NCBI GenBank assembly: GCA_015501585.1
Contig: JADNRY010000025.1
Location: forward strand, 352,979 to 416,978
DNA from: Rhodocollybia butyracea
Lineage: Eukaryota > Basidiomycota > Agaricomycetes > Agaricales > Omphalotaceae
Reading direction: 5' to 3'
Length of the DNA stretch: 64,000 nucleotides
Shown here: positions 11,755-22,558 of the stretch, one piece after another
Numbering within the stretch: the first letter of the stretch is position 1
Layout: the number at the start of each line of letters is the position of its first letter
Notes under the pieces: model-generated
What the model saw: the letters and a program-made list of their open reading frames with translations, nothing else
The model's database searches: none
What the model was told of the DNA's origin: nothing
Made by a program: the position numbers and the translations under genes

Positions 11755-13195
11755 TTAGTTTTGAATTGACATTTTCAGAGCTGCAACATCAGCACCGTAG
11801 ATCCCGTTGATCTTTGCTGCCACCCATTCTTCAATGGAACCCTCTTCACCCTTCTGACCAGTCAAGGCATGCTGGAAAGCGTGAAGCTGGATAACATCGG
11901 GTGCTTGACCAACGATCATGGGGAGACGCTGATAAACCTTCCCTGTACGGACGCATGCTGCCAAATCTGGTCGTCCAAGTTCCTCGTACGCTTTGGCAAG
12001 TTTTTCTTCGCCCGGAGACAGGTCATTGACGCCATCGAAGAAGGCTTCAACATCAACAAGAGCAAGAGGGGCAGCAAATGCTTCACTCTTGGATGCGGTG
12101 TAAGCCCTAATTGTAATTAGTCTCGGCTAGTTACTACACTTGACCCACTCACCACTCCCAGTCAATGATACCAACAAAGTTCCCATCTTTATCCACCATT
12201 ATTTGGTCGCCTTTGTCATCAGCATGTTTAAGGTGAATTGTTTCCTTCTCCCGTAAGCGAGGTGACTGCTGGATGAGGTCTCTCAGCCACAGGTGAGCGA
12301 CATATGTATCAAACGGGCCATCACTAAATGCGCGATGTTGCTCGATCTCGTGCAGAACATGCTCTATATGGGCAAGATAACGATGAGCACTTGATTTGAA
12401 CGGGCCAAAGAAGAAAGGAGCAACGTTTTGACAAAAGTCAGGACTGATCAGACAGCCGACCTTGAGCACGTTGGTGGCGGGCTCGCGAACAACAGACCCT
12501 ATTTGGGAAAATGTGATTGTTGAGAGGTTGACATAAAAAGATGCAATGCTACGAATAAGGTCGTGTTGTTGCTGGTTAGTAAGGGTGCCGCTTGCAATGG
12601 GAGCAGCACAAGCATATCCTTCGAGAAGCTCGACGAAGAAGAAATTAGCATCAGGGTCTACGAATTAGCTGGCTACATGCGGTAAAGATAAACCAAAATC
12701 ACCTCTAGGTAGGAATGCATCCGGTACTTGCAAACCTGAGGCCTTCAAGACTCGCATAGTCTCGCCCTCGCTCTCTGTTATTAGTTTTGCGCCCGGAGTT
12801 GACTCTTGGCGGATACGAGCAAGCCACCTCACACCGTCGCAGAAAGTGATCGGTACATGCACATTTATGCCCCCGCGCTGCAGGCTGGAAGCATCAGCAG
12901 GCATATGGACAACGGGATTGAAACCTGGTCGAAGGGCATTGGCATGTTTAGCAAAATCAAACTGCCTGATACGTTCGAGGACTGCGGTGAGCTGGCAAAG
13001 ATATAGTTGAAGATTGAGAAGCGAACGTAGAATTCTTACTTTTTTCATATTCTCTGAAACATGTCCTGAGATTTCGTCCACTGCACTGACCTTTAGAGGC
13101 TCTTCAGGTTGTATCCGAAAAAATGCTCACCATCCGTAGTACTCATCGTAGCTCAAGGGGAAGACGCGGGCCATGTCCCGGCGACTCCAGAGCAT
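11755..13195 (-). CDS. Phosphotransferase-like protein (APH/choline-kinase fold)
   Basis: Five exons, minus strand: 13195-13131, 13085-13040, 12991-12703, 12657-12153 and 12106-11755, giving 418 residues. The N-terminal MLWSRRDMARVFPLSYDEYY and later GVRWLARIRQES (strand carrying the ATP-binding Arg/Lys region), SEGETMRVLKASGLQVPDAF, the catalytic-loop HADDKGDQIMVD and GIIDWEWAYT follow the order of basidiomycete aminoglycoside-phosphotransferase-domain proteins. The second magnesium-binding position of the H-x-D-x4-N motif is glutamine here. Members of this expanded fungal family have no proven substrate. The gene is convergent with the carrier-like gene, leaving 137 bp between stops. Confidence 0.75.
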
Positions 13196-13854
13196 GCTTC
13201 CGGTGTCAAAAAATGTGGGTCCAATATTTATTCGATGAGCTACTAACTAGCCAATAAACCGACTCAATCTAGACCTGGAGTCTGCTAATGAATTCAAACA
13301 AGGATGCCTTGTCTCGAAAAAGTATATTGCCAGCGGAGCTGGAGGTTCATACCACGATAATCACTTCCCCAGAAGACATCAATTATCAGGTCTCAGATAT
13401 CTAGCTTGAAGAACAGGAACAGACGTCCAAGATGCTCTCGTTATCTTTGCTATGGAACGGGAGTACTCATGTAGGGAGCACTATAGTGTAGGATAATTCA
13501 CCACGACATTAATGTACCAGCAACCGTTCCAAAGTGGTAAGTATAGGAAAATGGTTGAGGTCCGGTGTGTCAATGTGAGCGAGTGGAAGTTGCAGCCATT
13601 GTAGAGTATAAACTAGCTGGTTATCCTGCCCCGCGAATGCTCCATTCGTCAACGTTTTCCCTCGCCATTCTTGTATATTTCTATTCTGTTTAAAAACCGG
13701 CATTATCTCCAAGCACAATTGAGATGGGCTGAATTCGTACGCGAAGCGTTCTTTGTAACAACCAAATTTTCGGTTCGTTTAGCAAGCAATTTTCGTGCCT
13801 ACTATTGAGACAGATCGAGTAATTCGGTACAATCACAAAGTGTCTTACGTGATA
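13196..13854. other. Intergenic between two minus-strand genes
   Basis: Upstream region of the phosphotransferase-like gene. No gene or clear element seen. Confidence 0.4.
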
Positions 13855-15494
13855 TTAACGCTGATCTGAGTCGTTTAGAGGCTCAAGTCGGATCGATGTA
13901 GTCTATCGAATCAGAGTTGAAAGGAGAAACGATAAGAGAAGAACACACAAAAAAAGACTCACACAGTTAAAGTTCAGTCCTAACAGATTACCAACATTTT
14001 CCCTATCTTCCCAGAACGAGACTACATCACGAGAAACGGTCTGCACTCTTCCTGCTACTGCCCTCTTTCCAACATGAACCCACACTCCGGGTCGGAGGCT
14101 AGTTTTGGGTTTAGAAGGGTGGCTTTTCTTTCCTGCTCTTGTTGCGTTCGCCGCATGGCCCACGCCTATCTCCGATCTGGCCGACGTTAATCGCTTCTCC
14201 GACTTCGGCTTAATCAGTCTTTCTGTAATCAAGCTCTTCTCACGAGTAACCTTCGCCAATGCTTCCTCGAGAGTAAAACGACGGTGTTTTGTGGCATCGA
14301 GGGAGATTTGGAGGGACTGTAGAGCGTGTTGGTGAACGTTAGTAACTGATGGCAGTACTGGTGGTGCCAACTCAGAAAGTTTAGAATCAGCAAGTTGGAA
14401 CACAGATTTTCGGAGCCGCCGAAGACAGGAAGGGTGGTGAGCAGCCGCTACAGCGAGGACTTGCGGTTGGATATGACGATGAATCAAAGGCGGCTTCCCC
14501 TGTGACCAATGGGCTGTTGTACATATAACCAGAATCTGAGGAATGGCGTACCGACAATAGAATGTGTTGTTTGCCAGCCGCATTAAATCTCAGACCAGTT
14601 GGGCCAACGAAGAAGGTCAAGGCTTTCCGAGCCAGTTCACTAGACCCGCAGTGTTGACGAAGGAAGTCATCCATTTTTGAATCTCGAAGAGCGATCAAGC
14701 GAGCTGTAGACAACGAAGCATATTTTGATTGGGATGGTAAGCTTTTGGTCGCGACGAGTTGAGCCTAAAGGAGAAAATTGGCATTCAGAAAACTAAGAAA
14801 AACTAAGAAAGACAACCTTACCCTTACCTTCATATCCAATACTTTCTTCTCATGCTCTAGCAGCATTCGTGCAACTTGAACCCATTCTTGTTGCGAAGCT
14901 TGGGCGTCAATTAGAAAAGAGGTGTAAGAGATAGCTCCAGGGTTTTGAAAACCACGATTCGTGCGAGAGTAGATAACCTGTGTGGACAAAGCTAGAATAA
15001 GGCGCAAGAATCTGATCAAGTGTCAGAACCTGGAAATATGTCGGGAAGCAACACACACTTAACCCCGGCGCATTCTTCCAGTAAAGACTTGCGAACTTGC
15101 ACATCTTTCCACCAGGAGCTGCTAGCTGAATTCTCTCTGATGGAACTTTGGCGTGTGTTTTCGAGATATTTCGCGAATGAAGTTCGAAAAGCTATTGTTT
15201 CGGACGGCTTGATGCATGGATACGTTGCAAGAATCTACGTGCAGATAATCAGAGAAGTTGCTTTGCAAGTATGTCGAGTCTTGATCAAACCTTTTTGGCG
15301 TTTTTCCCCTCCAGCTTCTCGACTAGCCAATACGAGATATCTTCCATCATCTTTATCCGAGGTCGTAGACTGCGTTTCTGAGCATCAAAGATATGCATAT
15401 CGAACAGATCATCGTTGATATTTGGATGCTGAAGAGTCTGGAGATGAATAAGGAGCAGGAGTTCAAGAGGGAGAGGAACAAACTGAGGGTTCAT
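13855..15494 (-). CDS. HAUS6-like augmin complex subunit
   Basis: Six exons on the minus strand: 15494-15291, 15234-15059, 15011-14828, 14764-14552, 14499-13963 and 13902-13855, giving 453 residues. The N-terminal third resembles the HAUS6 N-terminal domain: LLLLIHLQTL, DDLFDMHIFDAQKRSLRPRI, a region ending EECAGVKFLRLILALSTQVI. The latter is joined by a 47-bp intron and aligns with the FIHLMYHFA-type segment of HAUS6. A helical middle (QEWVQVARMLLEHEKKVLDM; LEEALAKVTREKSLITERLI) and a basic low-complexity tail follow. Augmin recruits gamma-tubulin to spindle microtubules for branching nucleation. The assignment rests on short N-terminal similarity, so it is moderate. Confidence 0.6.
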
Positions 15495-15686
15495 TATAAA
15501 GAGACTCGAGGGTGCACGATCACGTGTAAAATCGATTCGGTATTACTAACTATTGACTTTTTCTGTCTTGTCTTTTTCCATCCATATGTACCTTAGATTA
15601 AGTCTTTGAGCTCATGAAGATATGGAATGATGAGTACACAACGGAAGGCATGTTGCAGGTAGCGAAGAAAGAAGCTAGGGTTGAGT

Positions 15687-16830
15687 CCCAGTGAAAAGCC
15701 GCACCGAGCTGATCTGGAATTTCCGGCATATCCGAGTAGCTCTGGGTAGCGCTGGCAGGTCTGTGTACAGCTGCCAAATGAGGGCAAATTTTGTTTCAAT
15801 TCAATCCATGTTACACCCGTGAGAGATATATTCTGAATAATCGAGTTCGAGTTTGAGCTAGTAGCGCCGTGTGCAACTTTTGAGCTCAAGTATTCGAGTT
15901 AGTCTTTCGCTTTGTCTTTGTCGCTCCAACTCAGAGTCCCAAATTTCCGCCCGGCCCAACATGTGATAAGCTTCGACACTTTAAAAAAAATTCTATCGCT
16001 CTTTCTCTCTTCACTGCCATTTCAACTTCTCCAAGTTAAGGCTCTGTGCAAGCTGGCTCAAATTCTCGAGATTTACTCTTCAACATATCCTCAACCCACT
16101 TTAAACTCTTGACTCAAGCATGGATTCATTGGGCTAGGCTATTCCCAAGGTGAGCTATTTTAACCTTTTCTTGAATAATCTCTTGAACAATTTTTTTTTT
16201 TGATTAGCTCTCGCTGGTTCGTTGATGTCGTATCACGCTGGTACGCCGCATTCTACCACTTTCATCTTTTCCTCTATACGTCAAAAGTGAGCTATCTTTA
16301 CTTATTCTTTGGAGCTCGGTCTTTGGATAACCTTCTCTCGCTGTAGCTCGTTAGCCTCTCAGAGTTGTTTCAACAAGTCAATATCCCACTGTGCCAACAT
16401 GTCATATAACACTTGTAACCATGCACTGTAGATGTAGCACTGCCCTTACACATGTTTCTCTGTAGTCAGCTTAATGTATGTATATGTAGTATGTGTCGTA
16501 TTCGTACGTATTCGTAGTAGTTGATATCTCAATACATTCACTCAGACCATCCCAGACAATCATAATTTCAGTAATATGTAATAAGTATTATGTGCAGCTA
16601 AGCCCAGATGATCCCAGATGATCCAGAGAAACTCAATTGTATAGAAAACCAAATTTTCATTTTCAGTGTGATTTTGGTCAGATATACCAGATATACCCAG
16701 ACCAGCCCAGACCACAACATAGGAAACGGCCAAATTCTGGATTATCCGCAAGACGGATAATCCCAGTTCATCCAGATATTCCAGCACATGTCGGCACATG
16801 TCAGCTCAGGCGGCGGGGGTTTTCACTGGG
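15687..16830. mobile_element. Non-autonomous DNA transposon, copy A (hAT-like ends)
   Basis: 1,144 bp, starting CCCAGTGAAAA and ending TTTTCACTGGG, an 11-bp terminal inverted repeat with weaker inner similarity (CCGAGCTGA against TCAGCTCAGG). The flanks carry a direct duplication GTTGAGT (15680-15686 and 16831-16837), extendable to 8-9 bp, which fits hAT-type insertion. Several CCCAGA words near the right end may be transposase-binding sub-terminal repeats. No transposase is present. A second copy lies at 29411. This copy has lost single bases from about ten G or C runs relative to the other. It sits 193 bp upstream of the HAUS6-like start codon. Confidence 0.8.
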
Positions 16831-16837
16831 GTTGAGT

Positions 16838-17557
16838 TGGTAAGGTTCACAATAATAATATTAACTGGATACTAGAATCGCGTCCAACCGTACGCGTCTG
16901 TTCCTTCAAGGGAATCAGTTTTGAGCTGGGTTGCAACTTCATTCTGAGGGTCCAACTCACCGTCACCGTCATCCTTCCTTTTGTGCGCAGCTCGCTGGTA
17001 CTCTTGCTTAAGAGTCCAGCCGTTCGCCCGTGGGGAACCGCTGTGTACTACTACTACTACTGCTACTGCTACTACTGCTACCACTACTGCTACCACTGCT
17101 ACTTACCGGTCACTCCCTCAGATTGGCCGATTTATCAGGCTGAAAGCTTATGTATTATCAAAGATGTACTATTAAAGATGAAGTTGCACATGCTCAAGGC
17201 GCAAGTACATTTTTATAGTGAGCTCGTATATTTACATAATACTCTGTGGCCTGGAGCACAAACAAACAGATTAAAAATCAGGAAAATAAAGAGAAGGGTA
17301 AGAAAATACGACAGGTAACCACACCAATAATCCCATACGAAGTCATGGGCCGGCAAAAAGGAGCCGGAACAGAGCTAATAAGAAAGAAGATTATACAATA
17401 AACATATCAACATGAAGGACACCGAGCTGCGGTGCATAATTCATAACAGACATGCTAAATAAAACTCCATCGAGAAAGGCAAGATCAAGAACGACAACAA
17501 ATAAAAAACGAAAACAACAAACAAAGCAACGATAATAAAAAAAAAAAGAAAACATAC
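16838..17557. other. Intergenic, transposon A to GATA gene 3' end
   Basis: It holds the trinucleotide microsatellite and an A-rich stretch, probably the 3' UTR of the GATA gene. No gene seen. Confidence 0.4.
17046..17104. repeat. (TAC/TGC/CAC) trinucleotide microsatellite
   Basis: Degenerate trinucleotide array of TAC with interspersed TGC and CAC. It lies 3' of the GATA gene and creates low-complexity ORFs on both strands that are not genes. Confidence 0.8.
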
Positions 17558-20500
17558 TCATTCGCTTCCGCGACTCGTCGAATCGATGGTCCAAACACGA
17601 TCCTTTTCACTAGCAGGGTTCGACGACGTTGGCCTTTGCAGCGGCATCGAAGCAGCTGTCGTTGATGCAGGTTGGGAGCCAGGCGTTGTCGACGGAGGTC
17701 TCGATCCCGGACCCGCTGCACCAGGCCCACTCCGGAAATCGTCCATACCCCTCTTCAACCCCTGCATCATTCTCTCTGTCCTTTCCAGCATCTCCTCCAT
17801 TCGCTTCTTCTGCTCGCCAAGTTCAGCATAGTGTCGCTCGAGATCAGGTAGAGCTGGGATGACAGTGAATCCAGCGGGTACGATCATAGCTGTACCAGAG
17901 CCTGGGACGTCAAGTGGCTGGAACATCCTCCCAGGTCCATGATGTGCAGAGAGTATCAACGTTCCGGGCGGAGGAGGCTGAGAATTTCCCACCGAAGGTG
18001 AATGGGTTCGACTTGGCCCTGGGGACCCAGCTCGGATGTAGCCTGTTCCGGGAACACCTGGTCCCCCTGGAACGAAGACCATCCCTATTGAGCCTTTTGA
18101 AGAATCTCCCGGCGCGATATCCATCGAATTGATACCGGGAAGCATCCCTCCGTGCCCGAACGATGAAGGCGCGCCAGGCGGAAGAGAATGAACATATCCC
18201 ATGGGAGGTATTGACGTAGGTCGATGCTGAGGCGAGGAGGAACCACCTTCTCCAATCCACTGGTGATGCTCCCCACTATCATCTTTGGTCTTCTTTGCTC
18301 GCTTTCTTTTGGGCTGCCCCTCCTGCGGCTCATGGTCATCGCTCTCCTCTCCTGGAGCAGAGCTTCCACCAACACGACCAACAGATACCAAGGCCTCCGC
18401 CGCTGCTTGATCGCTCATTCGCATAGGTATTGGTGGGCCGATACCAGAAGCTGCAGGGACGCGTTTTCGTCTTTTGATGACAGTTTTTTTCATGGACGTC
18501 GGGCGGTGGGTACCGTGAAGTTTGAAGTAGAGGCCTGAAACATTTATCAGTTATCATTATCGAGAAATGAAAATAAAAACAAAAAAAAAGATCTGGACAG
18601 AGCCATCGCTGAAGAACGAAAAATATCTAACTGACTAGCGCAAGCACAATGTGCCAATACTCGTAGAGAAAGAGAAAAACGTAGGGACGTGAGAGATAAC
18701 AGTGGTCAGATAAACCACAACTATGTGAAACTGATTTGGCGGACATAGCGGGGAAAATGAAGGAAAAGATCGCAAATCCACACGAAGAGTCGGATGGAAA
18801 TGATGAACAAGCAAAACAATGTTCCCGGGAACAGAACGAAAGCTGTACGCACCACAAGCATTACATATATTATTCCCCACATCATCTCTCCTCCACAATG
18901 GCGTCGCACTCGTCCCACAATTGGCACAGCTCAATGCACCAACAACTCCTCGAATCTTTTTGTGATTGTTTCCACCAGGACCGTCTCCTCCACCGACATT
19001 ATTTGATCCACCAGCACCAGCGCTGGGAGAGCCGGATCCATCACCCCCCGTATCCATCGCACCCCCGGCTCCATGATCCCCTCCTATCATAGTGGATTGG
19101 CCCGTAGCTGTCGTCGATGTAGATGAGGCCATATGTTGAGACGACTGTTGAGGTGGCATTGATAAGTGGGTGGCGCCACCAGTGTAGGGTTGCTGTTTTT
19201 GCTGAGAAGTTCCACCAATCCGTTTCCGATCACTATCGTCTTCTTCAACCCTTGCACACATTGCCAAGGCGTTGACGTTGTTGTTGTACGTTGGGCAGCC
19301 TGAACACGTTGTAGTCCCACCTGTTCCGTTGCAGCGGCCGTCTCCTGGGCAGGTACCAGCAGCTACTACCGTTACAGCAGGTGTAGGATCAGCTGCAATA
19401 GTAGCAGGAGAAGCAGCACCTGCAGGCTCGACTGTGGCTGAGTCCTGCACGGCAACAGGCACCTGTTGTTGATGAGGTGCCGGTGATATAGACCCGTGGG
19501 GAGGTGGACGAGTGCTGAAGAAAGATAACGGAGATGGGTTGCTGTTTGCGGAAGCAGGAAAGATACGCTGAAGATGGGGCTCGGCAGAGGGCGACTCCTT
19601 ATCAAGCTGTGTTTGAGATGTATCTGGACTGACTGACGGTTCTTCGGATACGGTTGTGGGTCGACGTCCCTTTCCAGCCTTTGAGTAAAGACCTAGAAGA
19701 TATATCAAAAAGGAAATTAACATATCAGTATCGATGAATCAGCCCAAGATAACATCGAAAGAAGAAAAGATAGCATCGATCAAGAGATAGAACTAGAAAC
19801 ATATTACCGACTAAGAGCGAGAACGAATGATATTATTCCAGGGAGAAGCAAGCAAGGAACGAAAAGTGAGCGTTTGGCGCGTAAGACATACAAGTCAATC
19901 AGAATGTATGGCCTGCTCCTTGCGTTCATATACATCCAGAAAGTGAAGGGAACATCCCTCGACCACACCGCAAACACGCGTTTGACACCTCACGATCGTG
20001 ATATGATTATGATTTGCACGCGCGATTCGTCTTGCTCACTGCCCTTCAAACGCGAACGGTAGAGCATACGGTATCACCCGGGAACACGTTCAAAAATCAA
20101 AGACAGAAAACATATTAAATGATGACAATCGGACCACTCGAAATGAAGAGAGAGCTTGAAAGGACAGCTGATGGTCGATAAAAAAGACCGAACGGCTTGC
20201 AATAACCAACAAGTGAACGAATAAGTGATATCGATCGACGTCGAAATACTGAATTCGACGCCTTGCTTCGAATTAATGAAGTTCTTTGCATCAGCTGCAC
20301 TAGGATCGCCTGCAGGAAGAACTTCCGACCCCAGATAGGAAAGCGATACCATAGGACAAGAAACCAAAGCGGAGTATATATAAAGTAGAGACAGGAGAGA
20401 CTGTCAGACTCACCACAAGCATTACAGACGAGATTTCCGTCAGTATCTCTCCTCCACAGAGGTGTTTCAAGTGTACCGCAGTTTTCGCAAGCCTGGGGGC

Positions 20501-20800
20501 CTTTCCGTTCGGACTCTGTTGCAATGGAGGAGAGCTAGAGGAGGTTTCTGGGCGAGAGCCCGATTGTACTTCAGTTGCGACCACGTTGGTTACTGTTTGT
20601 TGCGCCTGTGTAGTTTTTGGCAGAGCAGAAGTGGATGATGATGGCTCGGCTTGAGGCTGCTGCTGGGCCAAATGATGACGGATATGATGTTCCAAGCTAT
20701 GGTTAGCTGGAGCAACGCCAGCAGCGTATTGTGTATACTTGGCAAGCGTAGTCATAGTAGCTGGGTGTATATTGTTCAAGGCAGAAATGGGCGATTCCAT
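17558..20800 (-). CDS. Iron-responsive GATA repressor (SREA/URBS1/Fep1 type)
   Basis: Four exons on the minus strand: 20800-20594, 20534-20414, 19692-18853 and 18534-17558, giving 714 residues. Finger 1 is [19 protein letters not shown] followed by LVCNACG. Finger 2 is [19 protein letters not shown] followed by NICNACG and [11 protein letters not shown]. Between them is the cysteine-rich linker [20 protein letters not shown], diagnostic of fungal iron-sensing GATA repressors. After finger 2 come a basic stretch [11 protein letters not shown] and a C-terminal coiled coil ([20 protein letters not shown]). The family represses siderophore and iron-uptake genes when iron is replete. Both fingers are interrupted by an intron at the same codon, after CNAC-G. 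Exon 1 to exon 2 needs a 59-bp intron with a weak GTAACC donor; without it a frameshift would be required. Confidence 0.88.
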
Positions 20801-21027
20801 TGAGAACGACTATATCAGTGGGTGGAATTACGAATAGCAAAGTCAGATAAATTCTTAGATGAAAAGCCAACGCACGAATTCGTCCAACCAAATATATGGA
20901 TCTTGAGTTTGAAATATTTCCTCTTCGTGAAATCAGCTTCAGATAGCTGGTTCAGCTGCGGGGAAAGTTAAACAAGAGGGTCAACAGAGTTAGTTGGTGG
21001 ACAAGATCCAAACGAGCGGGGAAGATT

Positions 21028-21187
21028 AGATAAACGTAATTTACTTGTAACCCAAGCAATTTGATTGGCCGAGTCCTATCAGTTATCGCACATGAACCCA
21101 CGCGATTATCCAATCTCGGCCTTTATCGGGTTTCAGTAATCTTGACCTATAGTAGCGGTAGGTTTTCAGATGATCCGTAGATAGATA
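21028..21187. promoter_or_regulatory. GATA-motif cluster upstream of the GATA repressor
   Basis: Within 160 bp, 230-390 bp upstream of the repressor ATG, are AGATAA (21028-21033) and TTATC words at 21083, 21106 and 21123, then a short GATA tandem run around 21180. Autoregulation is inferred, not shown. The rest of 20801-21467 shows nothing else. Confidence 0.4.
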
Positions 21188-21467
21188 GATAGAAATACAC
21201 GGCTCAGACAGTACATGAAATAGATATTGGACTCGAAGCTTCTAAAAGTTCATGTATACTCAGTAATCAATGGCCAGCTACAAGATAATTTCTCTCGGAG
21301 AGCCGCCTCCTCGGACTTAGTAGGCTGTAATCATTTTGCTGCGTTGTGAGCGGAGCTCAAGTATCCAACAAAAGTAAGAAACTATTCAAGTTTAGCATCA
21401 GTTGGCCACAAGCAAAGAATAAGCGGCAGTATGATTATGAGAAAATATGTGTAGTATATTAGAAGCA

Positions 21468-22558
21468 TCACGCCGACACCGACGCCTTTGACACAGGGTT
21501 CGTCTCACAATCCACAGACCAATGGCCTTCTCCCTGACATTGTGTACATTTTGAACGCGGAGGATACTCCTTCCTCACCGGGCAATCTTCCAGTCTATGA
21601 AGGTTCCCACAGCAGGGGCAAAAGCCACGTCGGAATATCTCTCTAACACTCTCGGTCCTTGCCTTTCCTGGAACGCGAACGAGAGACGGGAGGCCAGTCC
21701 TGGAAGATTCAGCGGGGTTGGTAGAGAAAAGGAACCGGTCTCGGAACATCTGGTCGATGAGGAACGCTAAGCGGATGTCGCGCAAGGTGAGCCCTGGGAT
21801 GAGCTGGCCTTCCGGAAAAGCTTTGAAAAGGTAAGTTGTGAATTGGCAAGCGGGAAGGAAACGAAGCGACTTACTGGTAACAGCCTGCGCTGGGAAGTAG
21901 TTTGGATGTCTCAAATCCAATATGGCTTTTGGGATAACGGCCTCGTGAGTGACGGTTTTGACGTCGACTCGGTGAGTCTCGACTCTGTCTTCATCCTCAG
22001 GCAGATTATCTTTAAAGTTAGCTGCTACAGAGCGGAGGGCGAATGGATTATGCTGAATGGAAAAAAGCATGAGTAAAAGAATTAAAAGAAAAGTTCCACT
22101 GTGAGTTGCCTTTTCTTTTTCCGCAATCTTTTTAACCTCTTCAATGAACCCAGCTGCTCCTGATTCGGCGGTGAATCTATATCTTCCCCCAAGTACCAGC
22201 CCATTTCCAAGTACCTTAGCATCGCTAGGAATTTTCAGACCCAAGGATGCACGCTTGTATGTTTTACCGAAATACGGACGAGACTTCCATGGGTATAGTG
22301 AAGCAAGCGGGTAGACATATGTCTCCAGTTCCGAGGGGCTAAGCCATGGTGTAGGACGAGCTTCGGGACGAGGAGGTATATCCGGTAAGGAAGCTACGAG
22401 TGCGGCAGTTTGTGCGCGTACGAAGCGTTCTGCGGAAAAGTCATTAACTACCTTTGCCGTGAAAACGAAATAGACGTACCTTTTCTAGTAATAACTTCCG
22501 AGATATTCCGCTGCAGCCTCAGCGTTCTGGGGACCGGGCGCAATGTGGTGAACAGCAT
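21468..22558 (-). CDS. Pterin-dehydratase-like protein with C-terminal zinc knuckles
   Basis: Four exons on the minus strand: 22558-22480, 22429-22110, 22052-21875 and 21820-21468, giving 309 residues. The start MLFTTLRPVPRTLRLQRNIS is basic and Ser/Arg-rich like a mitochondrial presequence. The centre resembles 4a-hydroxytetrahydrobiopterin dehydratase (PCD): GGRYRFTAESGAAGFIEEVK, KIAEKEK joined to HNPFAL by a GC-AG intron, VDVKTVTHEA and GLTLRDIRLAFLID. The usual H-H-P is H-N-P here. The C-terminus has two CCHC-like knuckles, CPCCGNLHRLEDC and CTQCQGEGHWSVDC, unusual for PCD. Reading through the GC-AG intron also stays in frame, so the two isoforms cannot be separated by sequence. PCD recycles pterin cofactor; the role of this fused form is unknown. 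Confidence 0.6.

Noticed and set aside
15593..15889. Antisense ORF shared by both 1.14-kb transposon copies (also 29303-29617)
   Set aside because: The shared start lies inside the element but the frame is not conserved between copies and runs into unrelated flank; no transposase motif.
16872..17318. ORFs on both strands over the trinucleotide array
   Set aside because: Poly-Val, poly-Ala and poly-Tyr translations are products of the microsatellite.
20414..20594. Frameshift between the N-terminus and finger 1 of the GATA factor
   Set aside because: A 59-bp intron (20593-20535) resolves the frame change without any lesion.
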